A stretch of DNA of 64,000 nt from JBBSJZ01 sp041739875 (GTDB lineage Bacteria; Planctomycetota; Planctomycetia; Pirellulales; Pirellulaceae), in assembly GCA_041739875.1 (NCBI GenBank), contig JBGSNA010000147.1, forward strand, positions 57,678 to 121,677, in the 5' to 3' direction. The notes under the pieces are model-generated. The model was not told the origin of the DNA and did not search any database. It was given only the letters and a program-made list of their open reading frames with translations. This document shows, one piece after another, positions 9,052 to 20,287 of the stretch; within the stretch, counting starts at the first letter, position 1, and each line of letters starts with the position of its first letter. A program made the position numbers and the translations under genes.

Positions 9052-10003
9052 AGGTTTAACAACAGCGTTCCTCGTTTTCACGCTTGGGTCTTTTGGGAAT
9101 GCAATTGACCTAGCGGCTGAATTGGACGGTACTGGACTCGACGTTCAAGATTGTGCAGTACGATTCGCTGACGAAGTTGAGGTGCCCGCTCTAGCGACAG
9201 GGCGAGTTGCTGAGGTGTTCGCTTACGAGAATCAGGATGTCGAGTCAGGCGCACGAATCGTGCGGCTTGACGATAGCAGCCTCAAGATCCGACATCACTC
9301 CTACCAATTGCGATTGGAGCTTGCGAAGGCTGAGGCAGCCGATGAGATCGAACTCAAGTACGCCAAAACAGCTCGCGATGAAGCACAAGCGGAACTCGAT
9401 TCTAGTCGTGCGGTTCACAATGAATTTAGTGGAGCTGTCGCAATCACGCAAATTCGTCGTTTGAAACTCAGTGTTACGCGAGGCGAGCTGGAAGTTGCTA
9501 GAGCAGAAAAGCGGCGTGCTGAAGCAGAGACTGCGGTGGATTTGGCGGAGGCCGAGTTATCCGTGATCGACGACCAACTTAGGAAATTACTCGTCGAATC
9601 ACCGCTTGCCGGAGTTGTACTCGAGATCAACAAGAGCGTTGGCGAGTGGGTTGAGACCGGCGAGACACTGGCAACCATCGCACGGATTGATCGCTTGCAC
9701 ATCCACGCGATTCTCGACAGCAAGACGCTTTCACCCCAGCTATGCACGGGACTTCCCGTCAATGTGCACTGGACGGACCACGCAACCGGCGAAGCTCATT
9801 CTCTCCGGGGCAAAGTTCTCTCGGTTGACCCGCAGGTCATGCCAGGTGGACGGTATCGTTTGCATGCCGAAGTGCTCAATGAGTTGATATCGCCGCAACC
9901 GGCATCTTCGCAGAAGTCATGGAAGCTCAGTCCCGGAACCGACGTTCGAATGAACATTCATGTGCCGGCTGCGGTTGCGAATCGCCATCGTTTGCTCAAG
10001 TAA
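9041..10003 (+). CDS. HlyD-family periplasmic adaptor
   Basis: 320 residues. An N-terminal signal peptide (about 1-25) is followed by a lipoyl-like half motif (VPALATGRVAEVFAYENQDV), a long coiled coil (about 80-175, rich in Ala, Glu, Arg), the second lipoyl half (ESPLAGVVLEINKSVGEWV) and a beta-barrel domain. This is the usual build of a membrane-fusion adaptor, and no transmembrane pump domain is present. ATG 9041 lies inside the end of the GAF-HlyD gene, so the two are translationally coupled; the M50 gene starts 26 bases after this one ends. No ABC transporter, RND pump or TolC-type channel is encoded alongside. Confidence 0.82.
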   Translation: MRNRGLTTAFLVFTLGSFGNAIDLAAELDGTGLDVQDCAVRFADEVEVPALATGRVAEVFAYENQDVESGARIVRLDDSSLKIRHHSYQLRLELAKAEAADEIELKYAKTARDEAQAELDSSRAVHNEFSGAVAITQIRRLKLSVTRGELEVARAEKRRAEAETAVDLAEAELSVIDDQLRKLLVESPLAGVVLEINKSVGEWVETGETLATIARIDRLHIHAILDSKTLSPQLCTGLPVNVHWTDHATGEAHSLRGKVLSVDPQVMPGGRYRLHAEVLNELISPQPASSQKSWKLSPGTDVRMNIHVPAAVANRHRLLK

Positions 10004-10029
10004 CACGGACCGCTTCATCAGGCCCAACC

Positions 10030-12087
10030 ATGGAACGATTTAGCGACCCAGCGACTCGACTACGCACGGATCTCGGGACGATCGTTTCTGGCACAATCGC
10101 GTCTGGATTGGGCCCGCGAGCTCATCATGTTGTCGTTGATGAAATCAGTGGTCGCTTTGCTCGCGTGAGTGAGCATGTTTGGAAACGGCTGAATCGCAAT
10201 GACGCTGATCCTTCGATGTGGCAAGAAGCTGCTGCGGCTGGTTGGATGAGAGAGCGAGTGAAATCCGCTAAGAGTCGCTTTTCGATCCTAGCGGTACGCA
10301 TACCGCTGGGTTCAATCGATCGCTTTGCGACTTGGATGGCCCCGCGAACGGACTGGTTATTCTCCGCACAAGCGATTCTGCTTTGGAGCATATTTGCGTG
10401 CGTCGCTTTGTTGGCATTCCTTTCGTCATACGAACAATTGTCGGTCGCCGTTTATTCACTCCCAACATTTTTGAAGCAAGTCAACCCCATCGGATTGGCC
10501 GGTGTCTTTGTTTGCACAAAGCTTGTTCACGAGCTCGCTCACGCAATCGTTTGCCGTCGAATTGGGGCGAGATGTGGTGAAGTGGGTATTTTGGTGATGT
10601 GCGGAATGCCGTGTCCTTATTGTGATGTAACGGATGTCTGGCGCGTCACTCGTGCAGCATCTCGATGTGCTGTGATGTTGGCTGGGATTTACGTCGAGTT
10701 AGTGATCGCCTCCGTTTCGCTGTTTGGTTGGGTACTCAGTCATGACCCAGCCTGGCAATTGTTCTTTGTGTACGTGATGCTCGTTTGCGGCGCCAGTACC
10801 TTACTATTCAACGCAAATCCGCTGATGCGGTACGACGGCTACTACGTACTTTCGGACTTGGTGGGAACAACGAATTTAAGGACCCAGTCTCGTACAGCTT
10901 GGATGCGACTGGTCGTCCGCGTCATCGGTGGCCCAGGCGATGGCCGCACATGGTCGCAGGGTCGACGGGGGTATGCGCTCGCGTTCTATCACGTTGCGGC
11001 TTCCACGTATCGTTGCTTGGTTGCACTTGCGATCGCTTCTTTGGTGATCCATTGGGCTAGCTACGTCAGTCTTCGGCCAGTTGCCGTGGTTCTTGTCGTA
11101 CTAGCGATTGCCTCATCTTGCATGCAGATAACCCGGCGACTATTCGGTGTCGTTCGCGGAGAGGGGTCGTGGTCGGAGTTTCCACAATGGCGGCGTATGG
11201 TGTCGGTAGCAACACTCATGGTCTTCATCGTTTGTCTCGTGATGGTTCCGTTTCCCAGATTTCGCCGTGTCACGGGGCGGATCGAAGCTTCTGATGCCGT
11301 AGTGGTTTATGTGAGCAATGGTGGAATAGTCGATTCGGTGGATGCTGAAGTCGGATCGGTTGTACAAGATCAACAGCGATTGGCGACGATTCGCAATCCA
11401 GAGGTAGAATTAGAGAGATTACGTCTTGAAGGCAAATTGCGTTTGGCGAGTTTTCGACTAGAGACGTCTGGACGATTGGCGTTTGAACGCCGCGAGGATT
11501 TTGGCCAGTCGGAGGTGTTTAGGGCGGCGGAGGCGTCAGCCATTGCGAGCTTTGATTATGCTCGATCTAAAGAAGAGCAAAACAAGATCGTTGCCACAAA
11601 GGGTGGCATGGTGTTGCCGCCGGAACCGTTGCCAACACGTCAAGTGCCACCTGCCGACGATCCGGGCGGTGAACCGGATCTAAAGCATGCAAATACAGTC
11701 GAGCGTCTTGCGGCGCTCGACGGAATGGGTGTGGAGAATGGTGACGTTTGGTGTCGGATCAGTCCTACGAGGGCGCGTCGCATGGTGTTCCTTTTGAATG
11801 GCGAGGACTTTCGATACGTGAGCCTTGCGGACAGGGTAAACGTTCATGAGTCCGTGGGATTGTCGGATGTTTACTCCACTGAGATCGCATCGATTTCACC
11901 CGTCGTTCGAGATGCGGACTCAGTAACCGACGAGGCTTGGTTCCAAGCAATGTGTCCGCTAGCCGAAGTGGATGATGCATCGTTTCTCCATTCGATGGGA
12001 TCGTCCTGTGAGGTTGTCATTCGATTGGCGAATCGTTCTTTGGCGCAAGATTGTCTCCAGTGGATCACGGTGTGGCTTCGTGGTTGA
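10030..12087 (+). CDS. M50 family membrane metalloprotease with PqqD-like N-terminus and lipoyl-like C-terminus
   Basis: 685 residues. Residues 1-75 resemble the PqqD-like domain found in putative peptide zinc metalloproteases (HHVVVDEISGRFARVSEHVW). Several membrane segments follow (from about 115), with the zinc motif HELAH (about 167-171) and a second metal-ligand region NPLMRYDGYY with Asp (about 265). A cysteine-containing loop MCGMPCPYCDVTDVW lies at about 190-205. The C-terminal third (from about 420) has a membrane segment and a lipoyl/adaptor-like part with coiled coil. This is the YydH-like class of site-2 protease relatives that accompany HlyD adaptors. The open frame extends upstream, but ATG 10030 fits the family N-terminus. 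Confidence 0.82.
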   Translation: MERFSDPATRLRTDLGTIVSGTIASGLGPRAHHVVVDEISGRFARVSEHVWKRLNRNDADPSMWQEAAAAGWMRERVKSAKSRFSILAVRIPLGSIDRFATWMAPRTDWLFSAQAILLWSIFACVALLAFLSSYEQLSVAVYSLPTFLKQVNPIGLAGVFVCTKLVHELAHAIVCRRIGARCGEVGILVMCGMPCPYCDVTDVWRVTRAASRCAVMLAGIYVELVIASVSLFGWVLSHDPAWQLFFVYVMLVCGASTLLFNANPLMRYDGYYVLSDLVGTTNLRTQSRTAWMRLVVRVIGGPGDGRTWSQGRRGYALAFYHVAASTYRCLVALAIASLVIHWASYVSLRPVAVVLVVLAIASSCMQITRRLFGVVRGEGSWSEFPQWRRMVSVATLMVFIVCLVMVPFPRFRRVTGRIEASDAVVVYVSNGGIVDSVDAEVGSVVQDQQRLATIRNPEVELERLRLEGKLRLASFRLETSGRLAFERREDFGQSEVFRAAEASAIASFDYARSKEEQNKIVATKGGMVLPPEPLPTRQVPPADDPGGEPDLKHANTVERLAALDGMGVENGDVWCRISPTRARRMVFLLNGEDFRYVSLADRVNVHESVGLSDVYSTEIASISPVVRDADSVTDEAWFQAMCPLAEVDDASFLHSMGSSCEVVIRLANRSLAQDCLQWITVWLRG

Positions 12088-12670
12088 TGACAAAACCTCG
12101 TCCGAAGCCCAGTTGCCTGCGGTGAGCGATCGCTATCCAGCGGTGTTTGTCTCGTGGCCGCATCCGGCGGTGATTGACGCGGATGAGTTGCTGAAGCGAT
12201 GTGAGTTGCGGACCCAGCGACGAAGTGGCCCAGGCGGTCAGCACCGCAACAAGACAAGCAGTGGCGTTTTTCTGACCGCGAGCGATTGGGGCATTGTGGC
12301 TGAGGCGACGGAGCGTCGCAGCCAAGCACAAAATCGAGTCGTCGCACTCAACCGCCTTCGATTTCGACTGGCGGTGGAGTTGCGGTCCGTGTCGGTTCTC
12401 GACGAGCCAGTAACCGCAGCCGAGCAAGAACTGCGGGACCGTTACAGTGGTTCGCGGCTGAAGCTGAATGATGAGAACGCCATGAAGCCCGGGGTATTGT
12501 CACTGGTGTTGAACGACATTCATGCAGCCGGCGGGCAACCCAGTCTCGTTTCCAAGGCTTGGCGATCGAGTACTTCGTCGATCGTAGGTTTTCTCAGCAG
12601 CCATCCGCCGGCATTTACCTATACAAACGAGATTCGAACATTTCATTCTCGCCCACCGCTGAAGGCCTGA
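12080..12670 (+). CDS. Peptide chain release factor-like (GGQ) protein
   Basis: About 196 residues. The diagnostic peptidyl-tRNA hydrolysis motif GPGGQHRNKTSSGV lies near residue 50, followed by a basic segment (ERRSQAQNRVVALNRLRFRL). It has only the catalytic RF-1 domain and lacks the stop-codon-reading domains of RF1/RF2, so it belongs with ArfB/YaeJ-type ribosome-rescue factors or the related planctomycete RF-like group. Unlike ArfB it has extra residues after the domain and no clear lysine/arginine-rich mRNA-channel tail. The start is uncertain: GTG 12080 overlaps the M50 stop by 8 bases, GTG 12122 is an alternative, and the frame is open back to 11972. Confidence 0.75.
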   Translation: MVDDKTSSEAQLPAVSDRYPAVFVSWPHPAVIDADELLKRCELRTQRRSGPGGQHRNKTSSGVFLTASDWGIVAEATERRSQAQNRVVALNRLRFRLAVELRSVSVLDEPVTAAEQELRDRYSGSRLKLNDENAMKPGVLSLVLNDIHAAGGQPSLVSKAWRSSTSSIVGFLSSHPPAFTYTNEIRTFHSRPPLKA

Positions 12671-12742
12671 GCGACCTGAGTTATACTGGGTGGGTGCCTT
12701 GGATTTGCAAGGCGTTTCAACCTCCAGAAAGAATCCACGGCG

Positions 12743-15039
<2,297 letters not shown>

Positions 15040-15043
<4 letters not shown>

Positions 15044-16833
15044 CAGTGGACGAAGATTCGAGTTCTTTATTGCCAGGTTCGGCTTTGCCCGTATTGGACA
15101 CTCGTAACCGGGTGTCCACGAGCGTTTCTACTGGGCGGCGAGGACTCGTTGTGCACACGTGTCGTGTGCTCGTCGTCGGTTCGCTTCTCTTGATGCTGTA
15201 TCGGCCAATCCGACAAGCAACGGATGCGACTGAGCCACCGCCAATTCATGCGGTTGCAAAATTGCTTCCGATGGCAACTTCAATTGACCGTGAGGCTGAT
15301 GCAGCCGGGACGTGGTCGGCCGCCGCGAGTGACGGATCAATCGTGGGGCGAGTGGCAAGGACGATGCCCCAAGCGGCAAACGTTCGAGGCTATCGCGGGC
15401 CAACCGAGGCGATACTTGCCCTCGACAGCGAATCCAAAATTGCCTCGGTGCGTGTCCTTGAAAGCTTGGATACCTCTGAGCATGTCCAAGCCGTTCGCGA
15501 CGACACACCGTTCTTCGAACAGTTCCAAGGTTGGCGACTAAATGATCCGCAATCGGCAACTCAGGTGGATGCCGTTTCCGGTGCAACGCTAACAAGCTTA
15601 GCGCTCGCCGGTGGCGTTCTTGCTCGGCTTGGCGTTGCACGCGGGTCGCTCGTGTTCCCAGAGCCTTTGACCGAGGACGAGGTGCACGCGATGGCGACTC
15701 GATCCTTCTCGGGTGTCGGGACGCAAACGATCAACATCGATGGTGAAAGCGCAAGCGTTTTGGACTCGACAATATTGCCCATCGGTCGAATCGATCGCAC
15801 AGGTCCATCAAGTGACGACATCATCGGCTATCAAGGGCCTACGGAACTGCTCTTTGCGATCACAAGCGATGGGACGGTGGTTCGTATCGAGATTCGCAAC
15901 TCGTTCGATAACGAACCCTACGTTGATTACGTTCGGACCGATCGCTATTTCTGGCGAGCGTTTGCCGGAAAGTCGATTGATGCGATTGGCCAGTTTGATC
16001 CGATCGCCGCGGGAGTCGAAGGTGTTTCGGGGGCAACGATGACGAGCCAGGCGGTGGCGGATACGATCGTTGCAGCAGCGAAAAAGATGGCGAACGACCG
16101 GACGTTGGCATCACAGCCCAAGCCGAGTTGGTTAACGTTGCTGGTTGAGCAAGTTCATTTTTCGGTAACCGAACTCGCAACAAGTGGTTTACTGATCGGA
16201 TTGGGCGTGTTTTTGCACTTCAAGTGGCGTGGCGTGCGGGGGGCACGCGTCGGTTGGTTGCTGTTGACGATTGGCGTCCTGGGAGTTTGGACGGGCAACT
16301 TGATCTCTCTGTCGTTGCTGGCCGGTTGGGCATCTTGCGGGATCGCTTGGCAGATCGCACCGGGGCTGGCGATTTTGGTAAGTGTGAGCCTGCTGTGGCC
16401 AGCCGTCACCAAGAGCAACCTTTACTGCAGCCACCTTTGTCCGCACGGTGCAATTCAGCAGCTCGTTCGTCCAACACGCGACTCGCGTCGGCATATGAAC
16501 TTGGGTAGCAGGCTTCAGCGAGCGTTGAAGTTCTTTCCACCGACCATGCTGGCACTCGCATACCTTGGTGTGTTGTATCGGCCTGAGATCGATCTGGCTT
16601 CGTGGGAGCCCTTTCACGCGTACCTTTATCCAATCGCGGGTGCAGCCACAATTGTTATTGCTGTCTTGAGCCTGACCATTTCCACCGCCGTCCCCATGGC
16701 GTACTGCCGATTCGGATGTCCAACAGGGAGTTTGCTGGATTACGTGCGACGATCGGCTGCGAGCGGTCGTATTGGTTGGGGCGACGGCATTGCAATTGCG
16801 ATGCTCTTATTGGCGGTCGCAGCTAGATTTTGA
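15040..16833 (+). CDS. NosR-like membrane protein with two FMN-binding domains and cysteine clusters
   Basis: 597 residues. One membrane segment (about 38-55) is followed by two extracytoplasmic FMN_bind domains. Each carries a flavinylation-type site: VDAVSGATLTS (about 176-186) and VEGVSGATMTS (about 326-336), where FMN is usually attached to Thr by ApbE. Four to five membrane helices follow from about 370. Cytoplasmic cysteine motifs CSHLCPHG (about 462) and CRFGCPTG (about 555) resemble the Fe-S motifs of NosR/RnfC-type electron carriers. It probably moves electrons across the inner membrane. Translation is coupled to the FAD oxidoreductase upstream (ATGA overlap). No ApbE gene is visible in the window. 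Confidence 0.8.
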
Positions 16834-16865
16834 GACGGAACACCGCGATTGGAGCCCACTGGAAC

Positions 16866-16904
16866 AAAAAACAGCAAGCTTCGATATGAAATCGAAGCTT
16901 GCTG
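16866..16904. terminator. Bidirectional intrinsic terminator between convergent genes
   Basis: A perfect 14-bp stem (CAGCAAGCTTCGAT at 16872-16885, ATCGAAGCTTGCTG at 16891-16904) has a five-base loop. On the minus strand it is followed by a T-rich run (16866-16870), making a good terminator for the NRDE gene. It can also stop the plus-strand transcript of the NosR-like gene. Confidence 0.85.
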
Positions 16905-16938
16905 GATGCAAATCTGTGGCATTACGTAAATCGTGAAG

Positions 16939-17712
16939 CTAAGCTCTCGCCTTGGTGCGAGCTTCGCGGAGACCTCGCGAGAGGATATCGCGAAGCATCG
17001 GCGAATAGTCTTCGTACTTTGACTGGTCTGGGGCACCGCTGCTAAATTGATAAATCGCATCACGCGGCTTGACGCCAAGGGCAATTAGCGTGCTACTCAC
17101 AGTGCCGTAGTCTGCGTTTCGGACCACCATGCTTGGACGTCCCGGTCCGACCGGTGCGCGAGCAAACACTTTACTGGCAACAGCAAGAAATTTGACCGGT
17201 GAATCGAGAGTCTGCAGCGTTAAAAGGCGACGTGCCATTTGGACTCGGCTGTCCTCTGGGTCGTTCAAATCGCGGGCTCCGATGATGTTTAAGCCATCTT
17301 CTAGCTCGACCACCTCTTGCCGATCGTCGGCGTGGATTGCATAACCATCTTTTGCGTCGGCGACAATGATGTTGCAGCCTTCGTAACGAGTCTTCGCAAA
17401 TTCAGCCTGAGCCTTATCGAGGGCTTTGCGAGCTGAACCACATCGAAGCAAATCCAAACCAAGAAGCCCACGCGAGCGTTGTCCGAATAAGGGCGTCGCA
17501 GTTGCGCGGTTACAAATACCGACGAATACGCCGTTTTGATTTACTCCTAACCAAGTTCCGCCAGCTTTCTGGTCAATCCCGCATAGAACGCGAGGCTTGC
17601 CGGATTGTATTGATGGCGACAGACTTGGCCTGTCAAAGTACTCTTCACGGTTCGCCGCAACCAAAATGGGGCTTTCGGGGACCAATCGGTACTGAACGGC
17701 CAGTAAGCACAT
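16939..17712 (-). CDS. NRDE family protein
   Basis: A 257-residue cytoplasmic protein. It begins MCLLAVQYRLVP and carries the family signature ANREEYFDRPS near residue 20 (the N-R-E/D-E core that names the family) and GGTWLGVNQNGVF near residue 50, as in the TANGO2/NRDE family. The N-terminal Cys2 could be a nucleophile after Met removal, as in related Ntn-type hydrolases; this is inference. The biochemical role of bacterial members is not settled. The gene stands alone, convergent with the NosR-like gene and separated from it by a strong terminator. Confidence 0.85.
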   Translation of the reverse strand: MCLLAVQYRLVPESPILVAANREEYFDRPSLSPSIQSGKPRVLCGIDQKAGGTWLGVNQNGVFVGICNRATATPLFGQRSRGLLGLDLLRCGSARKALDKAQAEFAKTRYEGCNIIVADAKDGYAIHADDRQEVVELEDGLNIIGARDLNDPEDSRVQMARRLLTLQTLDSPVKFLAVASKVFARAPVGPGRPSMVVRNADYGTVSSTLIALGVKPRDAIYQFSSGAPDQSKYEDYSPMLRDILSRGLREARTKARA

Positions 17713-18010
17713 CGCGTCGCTTTCTATTTCAAAGATCAGTGGGTCAAGGAAGCACGTCGGTGGACATGACTGCTACTTCAGAAGTTTGTGGCAACCGAAG
17801 AGCGGACATGTCTGATGCGACTAATGTAGCCAGGGTCAACGGCCGACCACACCCTCCGGTGGGTGGTTTTCGATAAAAAATAGGCGTCTTCGTCGATGAT
17901 TTCGCGGTTGCTGGCAACTTCTGGGCAATCTTTGCGGGTCATTTGGGTCGATACATCACTCAAGACGGCCCGATGCGCCTTGGGTTCGGGTAAATGTTTG
18001 GAATGCCGAG
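17713..18010. other. Intergenic region with a GC-rich hairpin
   Basis: About 300 bases between the divergent NRDE and FliN-like genes. An imperfect hairpin built around ACCAC/GTGGT at about 17848-17870 is followed by TTTTCG. A 61-codon minus-strand frame (17778-17963) exists but has no supporting signal. No promoter could be placed with confidence. Confidence 0.4.
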
Positions 18011-18523
18011 TTGCAAGTTCTCGACGTGGTCGTTGAGGATTCAGATGCCCAGGCCAGCAACCGAATTAATAGCGATTTCGAGCAAAACGAGCGGTTTATG
18101 GATGATGATCTAGCCAAAGCGATGGAAGAGGAGATGGCAAAGGCGATGGCGCCGCCCAAAACTTCTGATTCCGATGCACAACGCAATGCCATGCAAAACA
18201 ATGCAATGGAAGCGGAGATGGCGATGGCAATGGCCATAGCAATGGGGCCGCCGCCCGAAAAGAACTCAAAAACCGACGGGCAGCACCGATCAATGCTGTC
18301 AATCAAGACTCCTGTGACTGTGACTCTCGCCAGAAAACGCGAATCTTTGCAGCGAATTTTGGATCTGATTCCCGGATCGATGCTGACTTTTGATACGCAC
18401 TGTGATGAGCCACTGACGCTCGAGGCCGGAGGTCATCCGATCGCAACGGGCGAAACGATTAAGATCGGGGACAAGTTTGGGCTGCGGATCCGTGAAATTA
18501 TCGACTACTCCGCTCAAGAGTAA
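18011..18523 (+). CDS. FliN/SpoA-type flagellar motor switch-like protein with Met/Ala-rich linker
   Basis: 170 residues. The C-terminal 80 residues form a SpoA (FliN/FliM C-terminal) domain: VTVTLARKRESLQRILDLIPGS, then FDTHCDEPLTLEAGG and KIGDKFGLRIREI. The N-terminal part holds an acidic, Met/Ala-rich low-complexity segment (for example EEEMAKAMAPP and AEMAMAMAIAMGPPPE). The role would be in the motor switch or in an injectisome-like C-ring, but no other flagellar gene is nearby. The start is uncertain: TTG 18011 is used, yet the in-frame upstream codons (WVRVNVWNAE) also look coding and no ATG/GTG exists before the stop at 17897, so the true N-terminus may differ. Confidence 0.7.
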   Translation: MQVLDVVVEDSDAQASNRINSDFEQNERFMDDDLAKAMEEEMAKAMAPPKTSDSDAQRNAMQNNAMEAEMAMAMAIAMGPPPEKNSKTDGQHRSMLSIKTPVTVTLARKRESLQRILDLIPGSMLTFDTHCDEPLTLEAGGHPIATGETIKIGDKFGLRIREIIDYSAQE

Positions 18524-18635
18524 ACGACCTGATCAGTAATCGAAACGATCGAGGGCCAGTTCCGCGTCAGTTTTTTGGCCTGAATTTCCTTAATGCCCGG
18601 TGGGTTATTTGCAGCGAATCGCTCACAATGAGTCA

Positions 18636-19784
18636 ATGAATTCTTCGAGCGATACGTCATCACAGCCTACGTCACCCACGACTTCTCGGCGTCGAGCCTC
18701 AGCCGCCGCGCGTCCGCCTCTGTCGACGGACGAATCGATGAGTCTTGAGTCGCCACGAAGCATCAGCTCGCCAACGCGTGCCGTTTCGAAAGTGGGGTTG
18801 CTCGCCCTTGTGATCTTAATGATCGGGGTTGGCTGGTTTGCGTATTTGGCTGGGCCATTTCAAGCGGACGTCTCTACGGGCTCAAGCCCCACGGCGACCG
18901 CAATACCTGCACGATACGATAGCGATCGCGTGTTTGGCTATCTCGTGGAGCTTTGCAACATAGGTCCTCGACCGTCCAACAGTCCTGGCATGCAAAAGCA
19001 ACAACAATATCTGACTTCGTTCTTCACTGAGCGCGGTGCTGAGGTGCGATTGCAGTCCTTTACGACGCGCCACCCCGAGGATGGCTCAGCCGTTGCGATG
19101 TCCAACTTGGTTGCATCTTGGTATCCAGCGAGGATCAATCGCTTTTTGCTTTGCGCACATTATGACACTCGTCCATTTCCAGATCGTGATCGTACCAATC
19201 GCCGCGGAACATTCATTGGAGCCAATGACGGTGCCAGCGGTACCGCTGCACTCATGGAGTTGTCGCATTCGTTCGGTAAACTACCCGAAGACATTGGGGT
19301 CGACATTGTACTGTTTGATGGCGAGGAGTTTGTGTTCCAAGACGGTCGAGACGACTACTTTCTTGGTTCGACGCATTTTGCAGAGCAATATCTTGCACAG
19401 CCGCCGGTGAATCCCTTCAAGGCGGGGATCTTATTGGACATGGTGGGTGATCGTGAATTGAAAATCTATTTTGAACAGAACAGTATTCGCTACGCTCGCG
19501 ATGTTGCTCGTTCAGTTTGGAAAACTGCCGCAGACTTAGGCGTTGTCGCTTTCGTACCACGGACTCGACACGAATTGCGGGATGACCATTTACCGCTCAA
19601 TCAAATCGCTCGGATTCCTACAATTGACATCATTGACTTTGACTACCCAAGGCCCGGAATTGGGGCGCCATCCTACTGGCATACGGAGCAGGACAAGCCG
19701 GAGAATTGCAGCGGTGAATCGCTGGCTGCGGTTGTCTGGGTCGTGGATACATGGATTGCCAGTCAGTCTGGTTTGGCAAAGTGA
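18636..19784 (+). CDS. M28 family zinc peptidase / glutaminyl cyclase-like, membrane-anchored
   Basis: 383 residues. A Ser/Thr/Pro-rich N-terminal tail is followed by one membrane anchor (about 50-70, GLLALVILMIGVGWFAYLAG) and an extracytoplasmic M28 fold. Metal-site motifs are AHYDTRP (about 173), GANDGASGTAALMEL (Asp about 197), FDGEEF (Glu about 229) and the His in RTRHELRDDHLPL (about 309-317). These fit the glutaminyl-peptide cyclotransferase branch of M28 as well as aminopeptidases. ATG 18636 is chosen; an in-frame GTG at 18600 would add 12 residues. A small membrane protein follows 38 bases downstream. Confidence 0.83.
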   Translation: MNSSSDTSSQPTSPTTSRRRASAAARPPLSTDESMSLESPRSISSPTRAVSKVGLLALVILMIGVGWFAYLAGPFQADVSTGSSPTATAIPARYDSDRVFGYLVELCNIGPRPSNSPGMQKQQQYLTSFFTERGAEVRLQSFTTRHPEDGSAVAMSNLVASWYPARINRFLLCAHYDTRPFPDRDRTNRRGTFIGANDGASGTAALMELSHSFGKLPEDIGVDIVLFDGEEFVFQDGRDDYFLGSTHFAEQYLAQPPVNPFKAGILLDMVGDRELKIYFEQNSIRYARDVARSVWKTAADLGVVAFVPRTRHELRDDHLPLNQIARIPTIDIIDFDYPRPGIGAPSYWHTEQDKPENCSGESLAAVVWVVDTWIASQSGLAK

Positions 19785-19822
19785 GCAAGCTGGCGCACTT
19801 TATTCTTTGAAGGAACCCTTCG

Positions 19823-20185
19823 ATGTTTGCTGGTGGACTGGTGCTTGGGCTCACACTGATTGCGTTCGCTGTATGGCTCCATCAGCGCGAGCAAGCCGGA
19901 TGGGACGAACGTCAAGAAAACAGCGAAGTGGACGAGCAATACTATTCACGACGTGAAGCGGGTCGTCGCCAGGTGTACTTTCTGTTCGGCATTGCCGGAC
20001 TGCTGATTCTTGTGGCCGCGTTCGCCGGGCCAGGATTTGTTTGGGGTATGTGTTGGCTAATCGTCAGTGCTTTGCTGTTGATTGTCGTCTCTTTGGCATT
20101 GGTGGACGCAATGCGCACGCATCGGTACCACCAGCAAAAGCTACCCGAAATCCGTCGACAGCTCCTTCATGACGATGAGCGCTAG
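19823..20185 (+). CDS. Small membrane protein of unknown function
   Basis: 120 residues with three hydrophobic segments: residues 1-19, then two closely spaced helices at about 54-95 (FGIAGLLILVAAFAGPGF and WLIVSALLLIVVSLAL). Between them lies a charged, Arg/Glu-rich stretch (HQREQAGWDERQENSEVDEQ) and the tail is basic. No known family is recognised. ATG 19823 is preceded by GAAGGAA. It follows the M28 gene by 38 bases and probably shares its transcript; a nested hairpin follows its stop. Confidence 0.72.
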   Translation: MFAGGLVLGLTLIAFAVWLHQREQAGWDERQENSEVDEQYYSRREAGRRQVYFLFGIAGLLILVAAFAGPGFVWGMCWLIVSALLLIVVSLALVDAMRTHRYHQQKLPEIRRQLLHDDER

Positions 20186-20219
20186 CAGCAGCAAGCCCGA
20201 TTTCCAAAGGGACTCCGCC

Positions 20220-20275
20220 ACGCATCGGTCACACACTTGATCCCGGTCCAATCCGGAATCAAGTACATCATGCGT
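20220..20275. terminator. Nested hairpin between convergent genes
   Basis: The inner stem ACTTGAT-C-CCGG (20235-20246) pairs with CCGG-A-ATCAAGT (20253-20264) with one mismatch. An outer pair ACGCAT (20220-20225) / ATGCGT (20270-20275) encloses it. No T-run follows on either strand, so it may act as a Rho-assisted or structural terminator between the small membrane protein gene and glgP. Confidence 0.5.
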
Positions 20276-20287
20276 CGCGACCGAAAC

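Noticed and set aside
17778..17963. 61-codon minus-strand frame before the NRDE gene
   Set aside because: No ribosome binding site or recognisable domain; it overlaps the likely 5' part of the FliN-like gene.
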